A stretch of DNA of 64,000 bases. Source: Pontibacter harenae. Lineage in GTDB: Bacteria > Bacteroidota > Bacteroidia > Cytophagales > Hymenobacteraceae. Below, one piece after another: positions 40,630-49,547 of the stretch. Both the position numbers and the translations under genes were made by a program. Positions within the stretch are counted from its first letter, which is position 1. Every line of letters begins with the position of its first letter. The notes below the pieces were generated by a model. That model saw only the letters and a list, made by a program, of their open reading frames with translations. It did not search any database and had not been told where the DNA came from. The stretch covers positions 113,285 through 177,284 of the forward strand of contig NZ_JAJJWH010000005.1 in assembly GCF_020907245.1 (NCBI RefSeq). Direction: 5' to 3'.

Positions 40630-40890
40630 ATGAAGCTTAGAATGAAAAGAATAGTATTATCGTTGGTAGTGGCTTTTGTAATGGTTCTAGCTACAACAGA
40701 TGCGTATAGCCAGTGTGCTATGTGCCGTGCTACCGTCGAGTCTAATGTAGGCACAGGAAGCCCAGAGCCAGAATCTGAAGTAGGTTCAGGTCTTAACACT
40801 GGTATATTGTACCTGATGGCAATACCTTACCTTTTAGTAGGTACTGTAGGGTTCCTATGGTATAAGAGCAATAAGCGCAAGAATGGCTAA
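40630..40890 (+). CDS. Small exported Cys-x2-Cys membrane protein of the cox operon
   Basis: This 86-residue protein has a signal peptide (or signal anchor) ending AYS-Q, followed at once by C29-A-M-C32 and an acidic linker. A membrane helix near 58-78 and a basic tail KSNKRKNG complete it. It could start at Met1 or Met5. It is the last gene of the respiratory operon. The Cys pair, placed outside the cytoplasm beside SCO and DUF420, suggests a role in copper or thiol chemistry during oxidase assembly; that is inference. Confidence 0.8.
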   Translation: MKLRMKRIVLSLVVAFVMVLATTDAYSQCAMCRATVESNVGTGSPEPESEVGSGLNTGILYLMAIPYLLVGTVGFLWYKSNKRKNG

Positions 40891-41337
40891 TCTTCTCGGT
40901 TAGGAACTATATTACAAGTAAATATTCAAGATGCACACAGGGAGAATTGTTTATACATCCAGCTTATTATCTAACCAAGTATGATGAGATGTATAGAAAT
41001 TGCCCTGTGTGCAATTCTAATATCAACTACAAGTAAAGTTTTTTTGGGAGCAATGTTCATTAGTTACGGCTTCTCGATAGGAATTTTGTAATGCTCGTAG
41101 GCGTGCTGCCTTACTACTTGCTACACTTAGCCAAAAATCCGCCTATCTATGTATTTTTACCAGTAGTGGCCACCATGGGAACGGTTCCAACTCCCTTACT
41201 TGTCAAATCTGTCTGCCTCTTAATGCTTCATTTCTTTTTGGGCACTAAATTTGATCCTTCCTATAGCACATACAATTAAGCTGTTATGTAGTGCTTGTAC
41301 TACGATTTGTTTAAATTCGTAGCTAAACACCCTTATT
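40891..41337. other. Intergenic region after the cox operon
   Basis: This gap carries the nested hairpin at 40932-41013 (listed separately). The remainder includes a 62-codon open frame at 41091-41279 with a hydrophobic product, which I do not regard as a supported gene. TAAATTTG at 41246-41253 matches the -7 box for the downstream kinase gene, but no TTG lies at the right distance. Confidence 0.5.
40932..41013. other. 82-nt nested inverted repeat (structured element)
   Basis: The outer arms TGCACACAGGG (40932-40942) and CCCTGTGTGCA (41003-41013) are perfect over 11 bp. Inside, TATACATC (40952-40959) and GATGTATA (40988-40995) pair over 8 bp. The internal loop has 9 and 7 bases and the apex 28 bases. 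No T-run follows on either side, so it is not a typical terminator. It could be a processed 3' end, an sRNA, or an inserted palindromic unit. Confidence 0.7.
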
Positions 41338-44300
41338 TTGACTCGGAAGGTAACATCATTTATATTATTGCTGTTGTCGCTGCTGTGTTTTTTAGCAACA
41401 GCAGCTTTGTATTTTAATGTGCCTACAGGCATTAGTTCAGAAACAGGCTTTAATGTAGCATTAAGTTCAGTTGCGGAAGAAACAAATCATAGGGTTGCTG
41501 AAGCTGAACAGGAGGCACGAAGAATAGGAGAATTACTCAGTGTAAATGCCCTTTCCTTTTCAAACTTAGTTAAAACAACAAAATACCCAACCTTCATTTA
41601 TAGTGGTGGCGCACTTGTCTTCTGGTCAGACCATACCATCATTCCCGATCTTGATTTCCCTCCAAAAGTAACTGTGCCCACTGCCGTAACGAATGTTTAT
41701 GGCAAATTTGTGGTAGTGCCGCATCAGCAGTTTCAATACAACATATATGTTTACATTCCGCTTCAGGTAGATTATCGCATCAGTAACAGCTTTCTTTCAT
41801 CTGGCCTGCAAAAAGATATATTCGGAGATATGGAGGCCGAAATTGTATTAGATGCTAGTCCAGAGCTTCCTAACATAGCGACAAAAGATGGTGTTTACCT
41901 GTTTTCGCTGGATATAAAAAACACCAAACAGGCAAGCGGCCTTGATATGCTCGTGCTCTTGCTGTTGGTGACTGGCGTTATCTTTTTTGTTTTATTTTCA
42001 GTAAGCATCGCCAGCAGGAAATTCCAAGAAAAGAAGTATAGCCAGGGTATAATTTTGCTGCTTCTGCTTTTAGCAGGCTTGCGTTTTTTGCTTCTGAAGC
42101 TAAACCTGCCATTTGCTATTGTAGAAATGGATCTGTTCGATCCAAAGTTATATGCCTCTTCTACCTGGTCTCCTTCTGTAGGCGATTTAGCTTTAAATGT
42201 TCTGTTATTGGCCCTAATAGCATGGGCCTCTCATTTCCTTTTCAGGAAAAATAAGGTACTGAGTCAACTTAAGGAAATGGAGAAAAAGCAGAGCAGAGTT
42301 TTGCAGATTGCCTGCCTTGCTTCTTTCTTTTTGCTACTGCTAGTCCTTTTTAAGTTTTACTACGGCATTTACAGCAATTCTCCACTGGTACTGGATATTA
42401 ACCAATCGCTTAGCGTTACGAAATACAAACTGTTGATCTACGGAATCATGTTTGTGTATACTGCTTCGCTTTGTGTGTTTGTGTATATACTGGCTACCAT
42501 TGTTTCGGTACAGTTTCAGAAAGAGCCGAAGTCTTGGGCTTATAAAGTACTAGCAGTTCTAGGATTGCTTATTTTAGGTTTGGCAGCATTCTTTGCTTCG
42601 CATCTAGCATACATCTTTTTAGCAGGACTGTTATTTTGGCTGGTGGTAGCTATTTCGGCTCATCATCGCTATGCCGTCAATTTCCCTTACCGTACGTACC
42701 TCTTTTTCTTTTTGGTGGTGGCTATAAGTGCCTTTACAGGTGCCATGGCCCTGTATACACAATATCAGAATGAGCTAAAGGATTATAAGCAGAACTTTGC
42801 CCTTAACATACTGCAAGAACACGATGTGTTGGGGGAATATCTGCTAGAAGAAGTATCTGCAGGAATAGCTTCTGATCAGATGATTCAGATGAAAATGATG
42901 GGACCTTATGTCGATGCTGCTTTCATCAAGAGGAAAATAGCAAGGCAGTATCTCCGCGATTATTTTGATAAGTATGAGATAGATGTGCTGCTGTTTGATG
43001 GTAGAGGAAATACATTAGAAAGTGCCGATCCTGCAGCTCCCACCTTACAAGGATTATTGCTAAAGTATGTAAACCCACAGACGCTGACAGAGTACCCAAA
43101 TTTATACTTGGTAGAAGACCCTACCAAGTATGATGCGCGCATGTACTTAAAGCTGATTGAGGTGCCGATGGGGCCTTGGCAGAAAGGGTTTATTGTGCTG
43201 CAGCTTACGCTAAAAAAGCTGTTGCCTCACAGTGTAGTTCCTGAGTTACTGGTCGATCAGAAGTATGATCAGCCTTTTAGAGCGGGCACCCTTAGCTATG
43301 CCATCTATAACAACGGTGAATTAAGCTATAGCGAAGGCGAATACGATTATGCCACCAATTTCAGGAGGGGGTTGATGCAAAGATCAGAGCTTTATGCTGG
43401 GGGAACAACGCAGGGGGCCTATCATCATTTCGGCGATAGGCAGGAGGAAGGAAAGACCTTGATCATAACTACTGAAAAATATGGTGGGCGAGAGGTACTG
43501 TCTAATTTCTCGCTGCTGTTCCTGCTCTATGTGGTAGGGGTTATCTTCTGCGGATTCTTGTTTTTATTTTTACAGCGACAGCGACTGCGGGAATTTAGGC
43601 CAACCTTCGGCACCAAAATTCAAATTTTTCTGAACCTGGGCATACTGCTTCCTTTGCTGTTGGTAAGCATAACCATTGCTAGCCTAGTTACGGCTTCTTA
43701 CAAAAAAGACTTGACACTGGAGTATGAACACCGTGGGGAGGCGATACAGGAAAATTTAAGAACACACCTTACGCAGGGCCTGCTGCAGAGCAGAAGAGAT
43801 CTGCAGGCAAAAGTATCTGAGGTAGCTTCCATCTCCGAGTCTGATATAAACCTTTACGACAGAAACGGGAGACTGCTGGTAACAAGCCAACCACTAATTT
43901 TTGAGGCAGGGCTTTTGTCTCAACTGATAAACCCAGAGGCTTTTGCTGCCATTTCGGAGCGAAACGCACTTCGGGTGCTGCTGGACGAGAAAGCTGGAAG
44001 CCTCACCTTTAACGCTTTATACCTGCCTGTTAGGCGCAATGGCTCGCAAAGTGATTTGATAGCCTACATCGGTATTCCGTTTTTCGACTCCGAAAGGCAG
44101 TTGGATATACGTTTAATAGAACTAGTAACCACCACAATGAACATTTTTACCATTATGTTCATTGTATTCATTGTGCTGACCTTCTTCGCCTCCCGCATAC
44201 TTACGGTGCCACTTCGTTTATTAGCCGATAAACTGAAGCGAACCTCGCTTACGGGTAAAAACGAAATGCTGGCCTACGAAGGAGCCGATGAAATAGGAAT

Positions 44301-45042
44301 GCTGGTAAATGAGTATAACCGTATGCTGCTAACGCTGGAGCAAAACAAGGTGGACCTGGCAATGCAGGAGAAAGAGGCGGCGTGGAAGGAGATGGCACGG
44401 CAGGTAGCGCATGAAATCAAAAACCCATTGACGCCCATGAAGCTTTCGTTGCAGTATTTGCAGAAGGCTATAGATGAGAAGAAGCCAAATACAGAACAGC
44501 TGATCCACAAAATCTCGCATACGCTCATCACTCAGATTAACATATTGAGTGACATTGCCACTTCGTTTTCCAACTTTACCTCTATGCCAGAGCCAAAGAA
44601 CGAACGCATGAATGTTGCCGCTGCCTTGCGCGAATCGGCTAACCTGCACAATGACCCCGCCACCGTTATACTTGCCTGCGAAATACCAGACAGAGAGGTA
44701 GCAGTCATAGCTGATCAAAGCCTGATGGTGCGTACGTTCAATAACCTGCTTTTGAATGCGATACAGGCTGTGCCTGCCGATAAGAAGCCGCAGATCAGGA
44801 TAAAGCTGGAGAAACAGGAACAGACAGTATTCATTTTGATTAGTGACAACGGCAGTGGCATACCAGAAGACATACGCAATAAAGTATTTATCCCGAATTT
44901 CAGCACGAAGTATACAGGTTCGGGTATTGGACTGGCAGTAGCTAAAAAAGGAATAGAAAACGCTGGAGGGCGCATTTGGTTTGAGACAGAGGAGGGGCAG
45001 GGCACCACGTTTTTCATTTCTTTACCGCTGGCAGAGCCATGA
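41338..45042 (+). CDS. Large membrane sensor histidine kinase (NtrY-like)
   Basis: The start is TTG at 41338; a TAG lies six codons upstream and no ATG or GTG intervenes. The 1,234-residue protein begins with a membrane helix and a periplasmic segment (to about 200). A block of about seven helices (about 200-480) and a further extracytoplasmic region follow. Helices near 725 and 765, a second sensor region and a last helix near 935 come next. HAMP lies at about 950-1005. The phospho-acceptor is H1025 in AHEIKNPLTPMKLSL. The ATPase part has NNLLLNAIQAV, DNGSGIP and GSGIGLAVAKK. There is no receiver domain and no adjacent response regulator. Its stop overlaps the next ATG (ATGA). Confidence 0.93.
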   Translation: MTRKVTSFILLLLSLLCFLATAALYFNVPTGISSETGFNVALSSVAEETNHRVAEAEQEARRIGELLSVNALSFSNLVKTTKYPTFIYSGGALVFWSDHTIIPDLDFPPKVTVPTAVTNVYGKFVVVPHQQFQYNIYVYIPLQVDYRISNSFLSSGLQKDIFGDMEAEIVLDASPELPNIATKDGVYLFSLDIKNTKQASGLDMLVLLLLVTGVIFFVLFSVSIASRKFQEKKYSQGIILLLLLLAGLRFLLLKLNLPFAIVEMDLFDPKLYASSTWSPSVGDLALNVLLLALIAWASHFLFRKNKVLSQLKEMEKKQSRVLQIACLASFFLLLLVLFKFYYGIYSNSPLVLDINQSLSVTKYKLLIYGIMFVYTASLCVFVYILATIVSVQFQKEPKSWAYKVLAVLGLLILGLAAFFASHLAYIFLAGLLFWLVVAISAHHRYAVNFPYRTYLFFFLVVAISAFTGAMALYTQYQNELKDYKQNFALNILQEHDVLGEYLLEEVSAGIASDQMIQMKMMGPYVDAAFIKRKIARQYLRDYFDKYEIDVLLFDGRGNTLESADPAAPTLQGLLLKYVNPQTLTEYPNLYLVEDPTKYDARMYLKLIEVPMGPWQKGFIVLQLTLKKLLPHSVVPELLVDQKYDQPFRAGTLSYAIYNNGELSYSEGEYDYATNFRRGLMQRSELYAGGTTQGAYHHFGDRQEEGKTLIITTEKYGGREVLSNFSLLFLLYVVGVIFCGFLFLFLQRQRLREFRPTFGTKIQIFLNLGILLPLLLVSITIASLVTASYKKDLTLEYEHRGEAIQENLRTHLTQGLLQSRRDLQAKVSEVASISESDINLYDRNGRLLVTSQPLIFEAGLLSQLINPEAFAAISERNALRVLLDEKAGSLTFNALYLPVRRNGSQSDLIAYIGIPFFDSERQLDIRLIELVTTTMNIFTIMFIVFIVLTFFASRILTVPLRLLADKLKRTSLTGKNEMLAYEGADEIGMLVNEYNRMLLTLEQNKVDLAMQEKEAAWKEMARQVAHEIKNPLTPMKLSLQYLQKAIDEKKPNTEQLIHKISHTLITQINILSDIATSFSNFTSMPEPKNERMNVAAALRESANLHNDPATVILACEIPDREVAVIADQSLMVRTFNNLLLNAIQAVPADKKPQIRIKLEKQEQTVFILISDNGSGIPEDIRNKVFIPNFSTKYTGSGIGLAVAKKGIENAGGRIWFETEEGQGTTFFISLPLAEP

Positions 45043-48000
45043 AAAGCAGGGGGCTTATAGTTGTTATTTTCTTTCTGGTAAGTATACCGTTGCTTGCCCA
45101 ACCAACCCTTGATAACAGGCGCTGTAAGTGGCTGCATGTCTCCTCTGAGCCCATTGTACTCGATTCTTTAACTATTGCCACCTCCTCCGTTACCTTTATA
45201 GGGCCCAGGCAGCAGGAGTTTGCCTTCGACTATAACTATAACACATTAGAGTTCAAGCTGACAAAATTTCCTGCGCCAGACTCTGTGGTGATAGATACGC
45301 TGGGAACCAAAGTGCCGCTGCGCGATTCGGTGCTGGTGTGTTACCGTGTGCTGCCCCTCAACCTGACCAAGCCTGCTTTCAAACACGATATTACCAAACT
45401 TGATGTAAGCAACCCGAACAGGGAAGGCTATCTGCAGGATGTAGGCACGAAGGAGGAGATTTTTAGTACACCTGGCCTGAACAAGACGGGAAGCATTTCG
45501 AGGGGCATCTCTTTCGGCAATACCCAAAACGTGTTTGTAAACTCTGCCCTGAATTTACAGCTGGACGGCAAGCTAACCGACGACATCAGCATCACAGCGG
45601 CTATTACCGATCAGAACATTCCCTTTCAGCCCGAGGGAAACACACAGCAGCTACAGGAGTTCGACAAAGTATATATCACGCTTAAGCATAAGCTGTGGCA
45701 GCTTACGGCAGGTGATGTGGTGCTGCGGAATAAACCATCGTACTTTCTGCAGTATTATAAAAACGTGCAGGGTGCCGCTTTCGAAACCACCTTTGGCAGT
45801 TCCCCCGAAAGAGTAGGCGTAACAAGTGTAGCTGCATCGGTTTCAAAAGGTAAGTTTGCCTCGGAAGTGGTGAAGGCGCAGGAGGGCGTGCTGGGGCCGT
45901 ATCGTTTGCGCGGACCAAATAACGAACGGTTTATTATCGTGCTGGCAAATTCAGAAAGAGTTTTCCTGGATGGCAGGCTACTGGAAAGAGGCTTCGATTA
46001 TGACTATACCATCGACTATAACCAGGCGGAGATTACGTTTACCACCCGCCACGTTATCACCAAAAATACTCGTATAAAAGTAGATTTTGAGTATACCGAC
46101 CAGAACTATAGCCGCAGTATTTACAGCGCTAGCCACCACCAACAGCTAGGCAAAATAAATGTGTACGCTAACTACTACAACGAATCTGATAACCCGAACA
46201 ACCTCCTGAACCTGGACCTACGTGACGAGGAAAAGCGCCTGCTGGCAAGTATAGGCGATAGCTTAAACATGGCCGTTACCCCTGGTGCCGATAGTGTGCA
46301 GTTCGATCCAACACAGGTGCTGTATGCTAAAATTGATACCTTATTTAACAACGGGCAGGAGAGTGCCACCATTTATGTATATTCAAATGATCCTTCCGCT
46401 GCATTTTATAATGTACGTTTTACAGAAGTAGGTGCCAACAAGGGAGATTATGTAGTTTCGAACACCACCGTAAATGGCCGAGTGTACCGCTGGGTGGCTT
46501 CTGTAAACGGGGTGCCGCAGGGCAATTACCTGCCCGTGCGCGTGCTGCCTACGCCACGTAATAAACAGCTGGTGACGATGGGTGCCAACTATGAGGTGCA
46601 GAAAGGCATACAAGTGTTTATAGAAGCTGCTGCCTCTGAAAATGATCTGAATCGTTTTTCTAAACTTGATGCGGCCGACGACCAAGGGAAAGGTTTGCGT
46701 GTGGGGTATCTGGTGGAAAATCAGGAGTTATCGATTTTGGACAACTATAGGCTTAACAGCATGCTCAACTACGAGTATACTGATCAGAATTTTGTGCCGA
46801 TAGACCGCTACCGCCCCATAGAGTTCGACCGCGACTGGAGTTTACCTACTACCACAGCCAAAGCAGATGACCACATCCTGAACTTTTCTGTTGGAGCTGC
46901 CAAAGATGCTTTTAACCTGTTCAACTACCGCATCAGCCGCCGCCTGCGCGATAACCAGGTAAACGGGGTGCAGCATTACCTGGATGTGGTACAGAAGGTG
47001 GGTAAGTTAGAATTGCGCAACAGCTTTTTTATGCTGAACAGCGAGCAGGACGAACGGCAGTCGGATTGGTACAGAGGCGATATTGCGGTAAAGTATAAAG
47101 CAGGCAAACTGGCACCTGGCTATATATATAGGTTCGATAAAAATAAGATAACCTCTTTAGAAACAGAAGCTGTACTAGGTTCTGCCATGTATTTCGACGA
47201 GCACCAGGTATTTGTGGAAAGCGGTGATTCGTCCCGTACCACCTTCCGAATAGATTATAGCCACCGCACCGACCTTCACCCAACTACCGAGGGTACTTTA
47301 GGCAATAAAGAAGTGGGACAAACCTATAACGGTATATTACAAGCGCAGCTGGGTTTGGAGAATGACTTGGCCGTGCAGCTTACTTATCGCAAGTTAACCT
47401 TGGCTACCGCCCAAGACGAGGAAACGGTGCAGTCGCGAATAGATTGGAATGCAGCTTTCCTGGATGGCAGTTTCCGTTCAGAGTTAACCTATGCGGCAGG
47501 TACGGGAAGAGAACTGAAGCGCGTCTTTATTTTCAGGGAGACATTGCCAGGCCAAGGCACGCACTATTTGCGCGAGGGCGGCAATCCTAGTGACCTGAAC
47601 GATTACCTGGAGGCACAGACGGTGGACCAGCGGCGTTACATTAAAATATTCTTGCCGACGGATGAGTATGTAAATGCCTACACCAACACCTTTACGTATC
47701 GCCTCAACAGCAGCACTCCCCGCAAATGGCGTACACAAAACAACTGGAAAGGCATGGCTTCAAAATTTTCTATGCTCACCTTTGTTAATATCGACAAGAA
47801 AACCACTGATGAGAATTTAGCAAACCGCTTCAATCCTTTCAGCCAGGATTATGAAGATGAGGAACTGTTGTCGCTAACGAAAACCTTGCGAAACACCTTA
47901 TACTTTAACCGCAGCAACCCAAACTATGGCCTGGAATATACTTTGCAGCAGAACGAGCAGAAGTCTTTGTTGGCCAACGGTACCGAAACACGCGTGCTTA

Positions 48001-48533
48001 ACAGCCATACCTTAATCGGTAGGCTGAATCTGAATGAAGTGTTGAGCTCGCGTCTGGTGGTGGGGCAGAACAACAGGGGCAGCCGTTCTAATTTCCTGGA
48101 GTCGAAGAATTTTAAAATTGTATCGCAGGAGCTGACGCCCGAATTGGCTTACCAGCCGAACACACAGCTGCGCTTTACGGGTACCTACCAGTATGCGCTT
48201 CGAAAAAATGTGCTGGTAATAGCAGAAGATGACACACAAGAGAAGGCTGCATTCCAGGAACTAGGTATAGAAGCTAAGCTGAGCCAGGTAAGCAAACGCA
48301 CCATCGCAGGCAATATCCGCTATGTAAATATTTATTTTGAAGGGGAGGAAAACTCCTATGTAGGCTATGAGATTCTGAACGCTCTTCGCCCTGGCAACAA
48401 CGTAACCTGGTCGCTGAACGTGCAGCAGCGCCTGAGCAACGGCCTTAACATCTCCCTCAATTACGATGGTCGAAAGGCCAACGCTGTCGGTGCTGTTCAT
48501 ACGGGGCGTACACAGGTGTCGGTGTTGTTTTAA
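45039..48533 (+). CDS. Large outer-membrane-type protein of unknown function
   Basis: The 1,164-residue product has a signal peptide (cleaved near LLAQP). The N-terminal third contains conserved-looking blocks (GSISRGISFGNTQNVFVNS, LQLDGKLTDDISITAAITDQ, LTAGDVVLRNKPS). A central region follows with extracellular-type beta segments. The C-terminal half has alternating aromatic/polar strands ending in a hydrophobic terminus (TQVSVLF), consistent with a barrel. No Pfam name can be given from sequence alone. It is translationally coupled to the kinase gene through ATGA. Confidence 0.85.
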   Translation: MKSRGLIVVIFFLVSIPLLAQPTLDNRRCKWLHVSSEPIVLDSLTIATSSVTFIGPRQQEFAFDYNYNTLEFKLTKFPAPDSVVIDTLGTKVPLRDSVLVCYRVLPLNLTKPAFKHDITKLDVSNPNREGYLQDVGTKEEIFSTPGLNKTGSISRGISFGNTQNVFVNSALNLQLDGKLTDDISITAAITDQNIPFQPEGNTQQLQEFDKVYITLKHKLWQLTAGDVVLRNKPSYFLQYYKNVQGAAFETTFGSSPERVGVTSVAASVSKGKFASEVVKAQEGVLGPYRLRGPNNERFIIVLANSERVFLDGRLLERGFDYDYTIDYNQAEITFTTRHVITKNTRIKVDFEYTDQNYSRSIYSASHHQQLGKINVYANYYNESDNPNNLLNLDLRDEEKRLLASIGDSLNMAVTPGADSVQFDPTQVLYAKIDTLFNNGQESATIYVYSNDPSAAFYNVRFTEVGANKGDYVVSNTTVNGRVYRWVASVNGVPQGNYLPVRVLPTPRNKQLVTMGANYEVQKGIQVFIEAAASENDLNRFSKLDAADDQGKGLRVGYLVENQELSILDNYRLNSMLNYEYTDQNFVPIDRYRPIEFDRDWSLPTTTAKADDHILNFSVGAAKDAFNLFNYRISRRLRDNQVNGVQHYLDVVQKVGKLELRNSFFMLNSEQDERQSDWYRGDIAVKYKAGKLAPGYIYRFDKNKITSLETEAVLGSAMYFDEHQVFVESGDSSRTTFRIDYSHRTDLHPTTEGTLGNKEVGQTYNGILQAQLGLENDLAVQLTYRKLTLATAQDEETVQSRIDWNAAFLDGSFRSELTYAAGTGRELKRVFIFRETLPGQGTHYLREGGNPSDLNDYLEAQTVDQRRYIKIFLPTDEYVNAYTNTFTYRLNSSTPRKWRTQNNWKGMASKFSMLTFVNIDKKTTDENLANRFNPFSQDYEDEELLSLTKTLRNTLYFNRSNPNYGLEYTLQQNEQKSLLANGTETRVLNSHTLIGRLNLNEVLSSRLVVGQNNRGSRSNFLESKNFKIVSQELTPELAYQPNTQLRFTGTYQYALRKNVLVIAEDDTQEKAAFQELGIEAKLSQVSKRTIAGNIRYVNIYFEGEENSYVGYEILNALRPGNNVTWSLNVQQRLSNGLNISLNYDGRKANAVGAVHTGRTQVSVLF

Positions 48534-48573
48534 GCTCTAATCAAACAAATCATCTTTGATTGAAAGCTTTAAC
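48532..48573. terminator. Bidirectional hairpin between convergent genes
   Basis: AATCAAA (48539-48545) pairs with TTTGATT (48555-48561), flanked by AAGCT (48532-48536) with AGCTT (48565-48569). On the plus strand TTAACTTTTT follows. It overlaps the last bases of both converging genes. Confidence 0.55.
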
Positions 48574-49438
48574 TTTTTACCACTATTTCCATCTTGGGTG
48601 CAAACAGGCCGCTCTTGCTTACAATCCATTTTCCCTGGCTGGAGCTTCTGGTATAAACCGTTCCTCCAAAAACTTTTTTAGCTCCGAAGTATAAACCTGA
48701 TTGCTCTTTTCTGGTCATGTCTATTTTTCGCAGCTCCTTCACATACTCCAGACTGACTACAAAATCTTCATTTACCATAAGGTTGTAAGGCTTCAGGTCT
48801 ACACTTGCTTTGCCTTTTTTGCCTGTAAATTTTAGGTATATAGGCTCATGCTGGATGTTTTCGTCGGGCAAACCATCTGTTAAAGTGTAAATGTTCAGCC
48901 TAAAGAAAAGGGTGTCGTAGTCATTCAGAAAGATATCCACATGAAACTCCTCCAGGTAAGTCGGCTGGTCTTTCACTTTGCAGAGCAACCCAATCTCGTT
49001 GCCTAAATTACTGAACTTAAAGGGCGTCATACCTACACCTGAAGGAGTGGCTTCGTTGCCCAAGCTTTTTGTTTGAAGCCTGTTGCCCGCTATTTCAACC
49101 TCTTTTAAGTCTAGTGTTGCAGCTTCTAAGGTGAGTATAGAACTGGAACGGAGTGCCTGGGCAAGTGCATCCACAGTATAATGTCGCTTTTTATAGCCGA
49201 TCATCGACAGCACCAACGTGTCCTGCGCATTTTCTTGTTTTACTGATAAAGTAAACTCTCCTTTTTCGTTCGTAACGGTACCCACATCTTTATCTTTCAC
49301 ACCTATACTAGCATAAGGAATAGCCTGATAATAGGCTTGGTCTACAACTTTACCTTTTAAAACGAGCTCGTTTCCTTGACTGAATAATGCAGCAGGAAAG
49401 AAGAGGTAGCCTGCCACTACTAAGATTAAAAACTTCAT
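48569..49438 (-). CDS. Exported CarboxypepD_reg-like domain protein
   Basis: The ATG at 49438 gives a signal peptide (MKFLILVVAGYLFFPAALFS-Q). The open frame extends 12 codons upstream with no signal-like sequence. The 289-residue product contains one carboxypeptidase-regulatory beta-sandwich: LKGKVVDQAYYQAIPYASIGV, then GTVTNEKGEFTLSV. A second, unrecognised domain (about 130-289) follows. Such proteins in Bacteroidota are usually periplasmic or outer-membrane associated. TAGCTTTG on the minus strand at 49472-49479 is a possible -7 box without a matching TTG. Confidence 0.8.
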   Translation of the reverse strand: MKFLILVVAGYLFFPAALFSQGNELVLKGKVVDQAYYQAIPYASIGVKDKDVGTVTNEKGEFTLSVKQENAQDTLVLSMIGYKKRHYTVDALAQALRSSSILTLEAATLDLKEVEIAGNRLQTKSLGNEATPSGVGMTPFKFSNLGNEIGLLCKVKDQPTYLEEFHVDIFLNDYDTLFFRLNIYTLTDGLPDENIQHEPIYLKFTGKKGKASVDLKPYNLMVNEDFVVSLEYVKELRKIDMTRKEQSGLYFGAKKVFGGTVYTRSSSQGKWIVSKSGLFAPKMEIVVKS

Positions 49439-49547
49439 AATTGCCTTCAGATTTGTTCCTGTAACCAGAGGCAAAGCTAGAGGAAGGAAGTCCTAAAAAA
49501 TATTGTTCAGCTGCTCAAGAAGGCCCATTTTCAGAAATTAGTACCAA

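Noticed and set aside
41246..41253. TAAATTTG as promoter of the sensor kinase
   Set aside because: There is no TTG at the proper distance; the -7-like box could be chance.
41091..41279. 62-codon frame between the cox operon and the kinase gene
   Set aside because: The product is hydrophobic but not clearly signal- or membrane-like in layout, no promoter is visible, and it matches nothing recognised.
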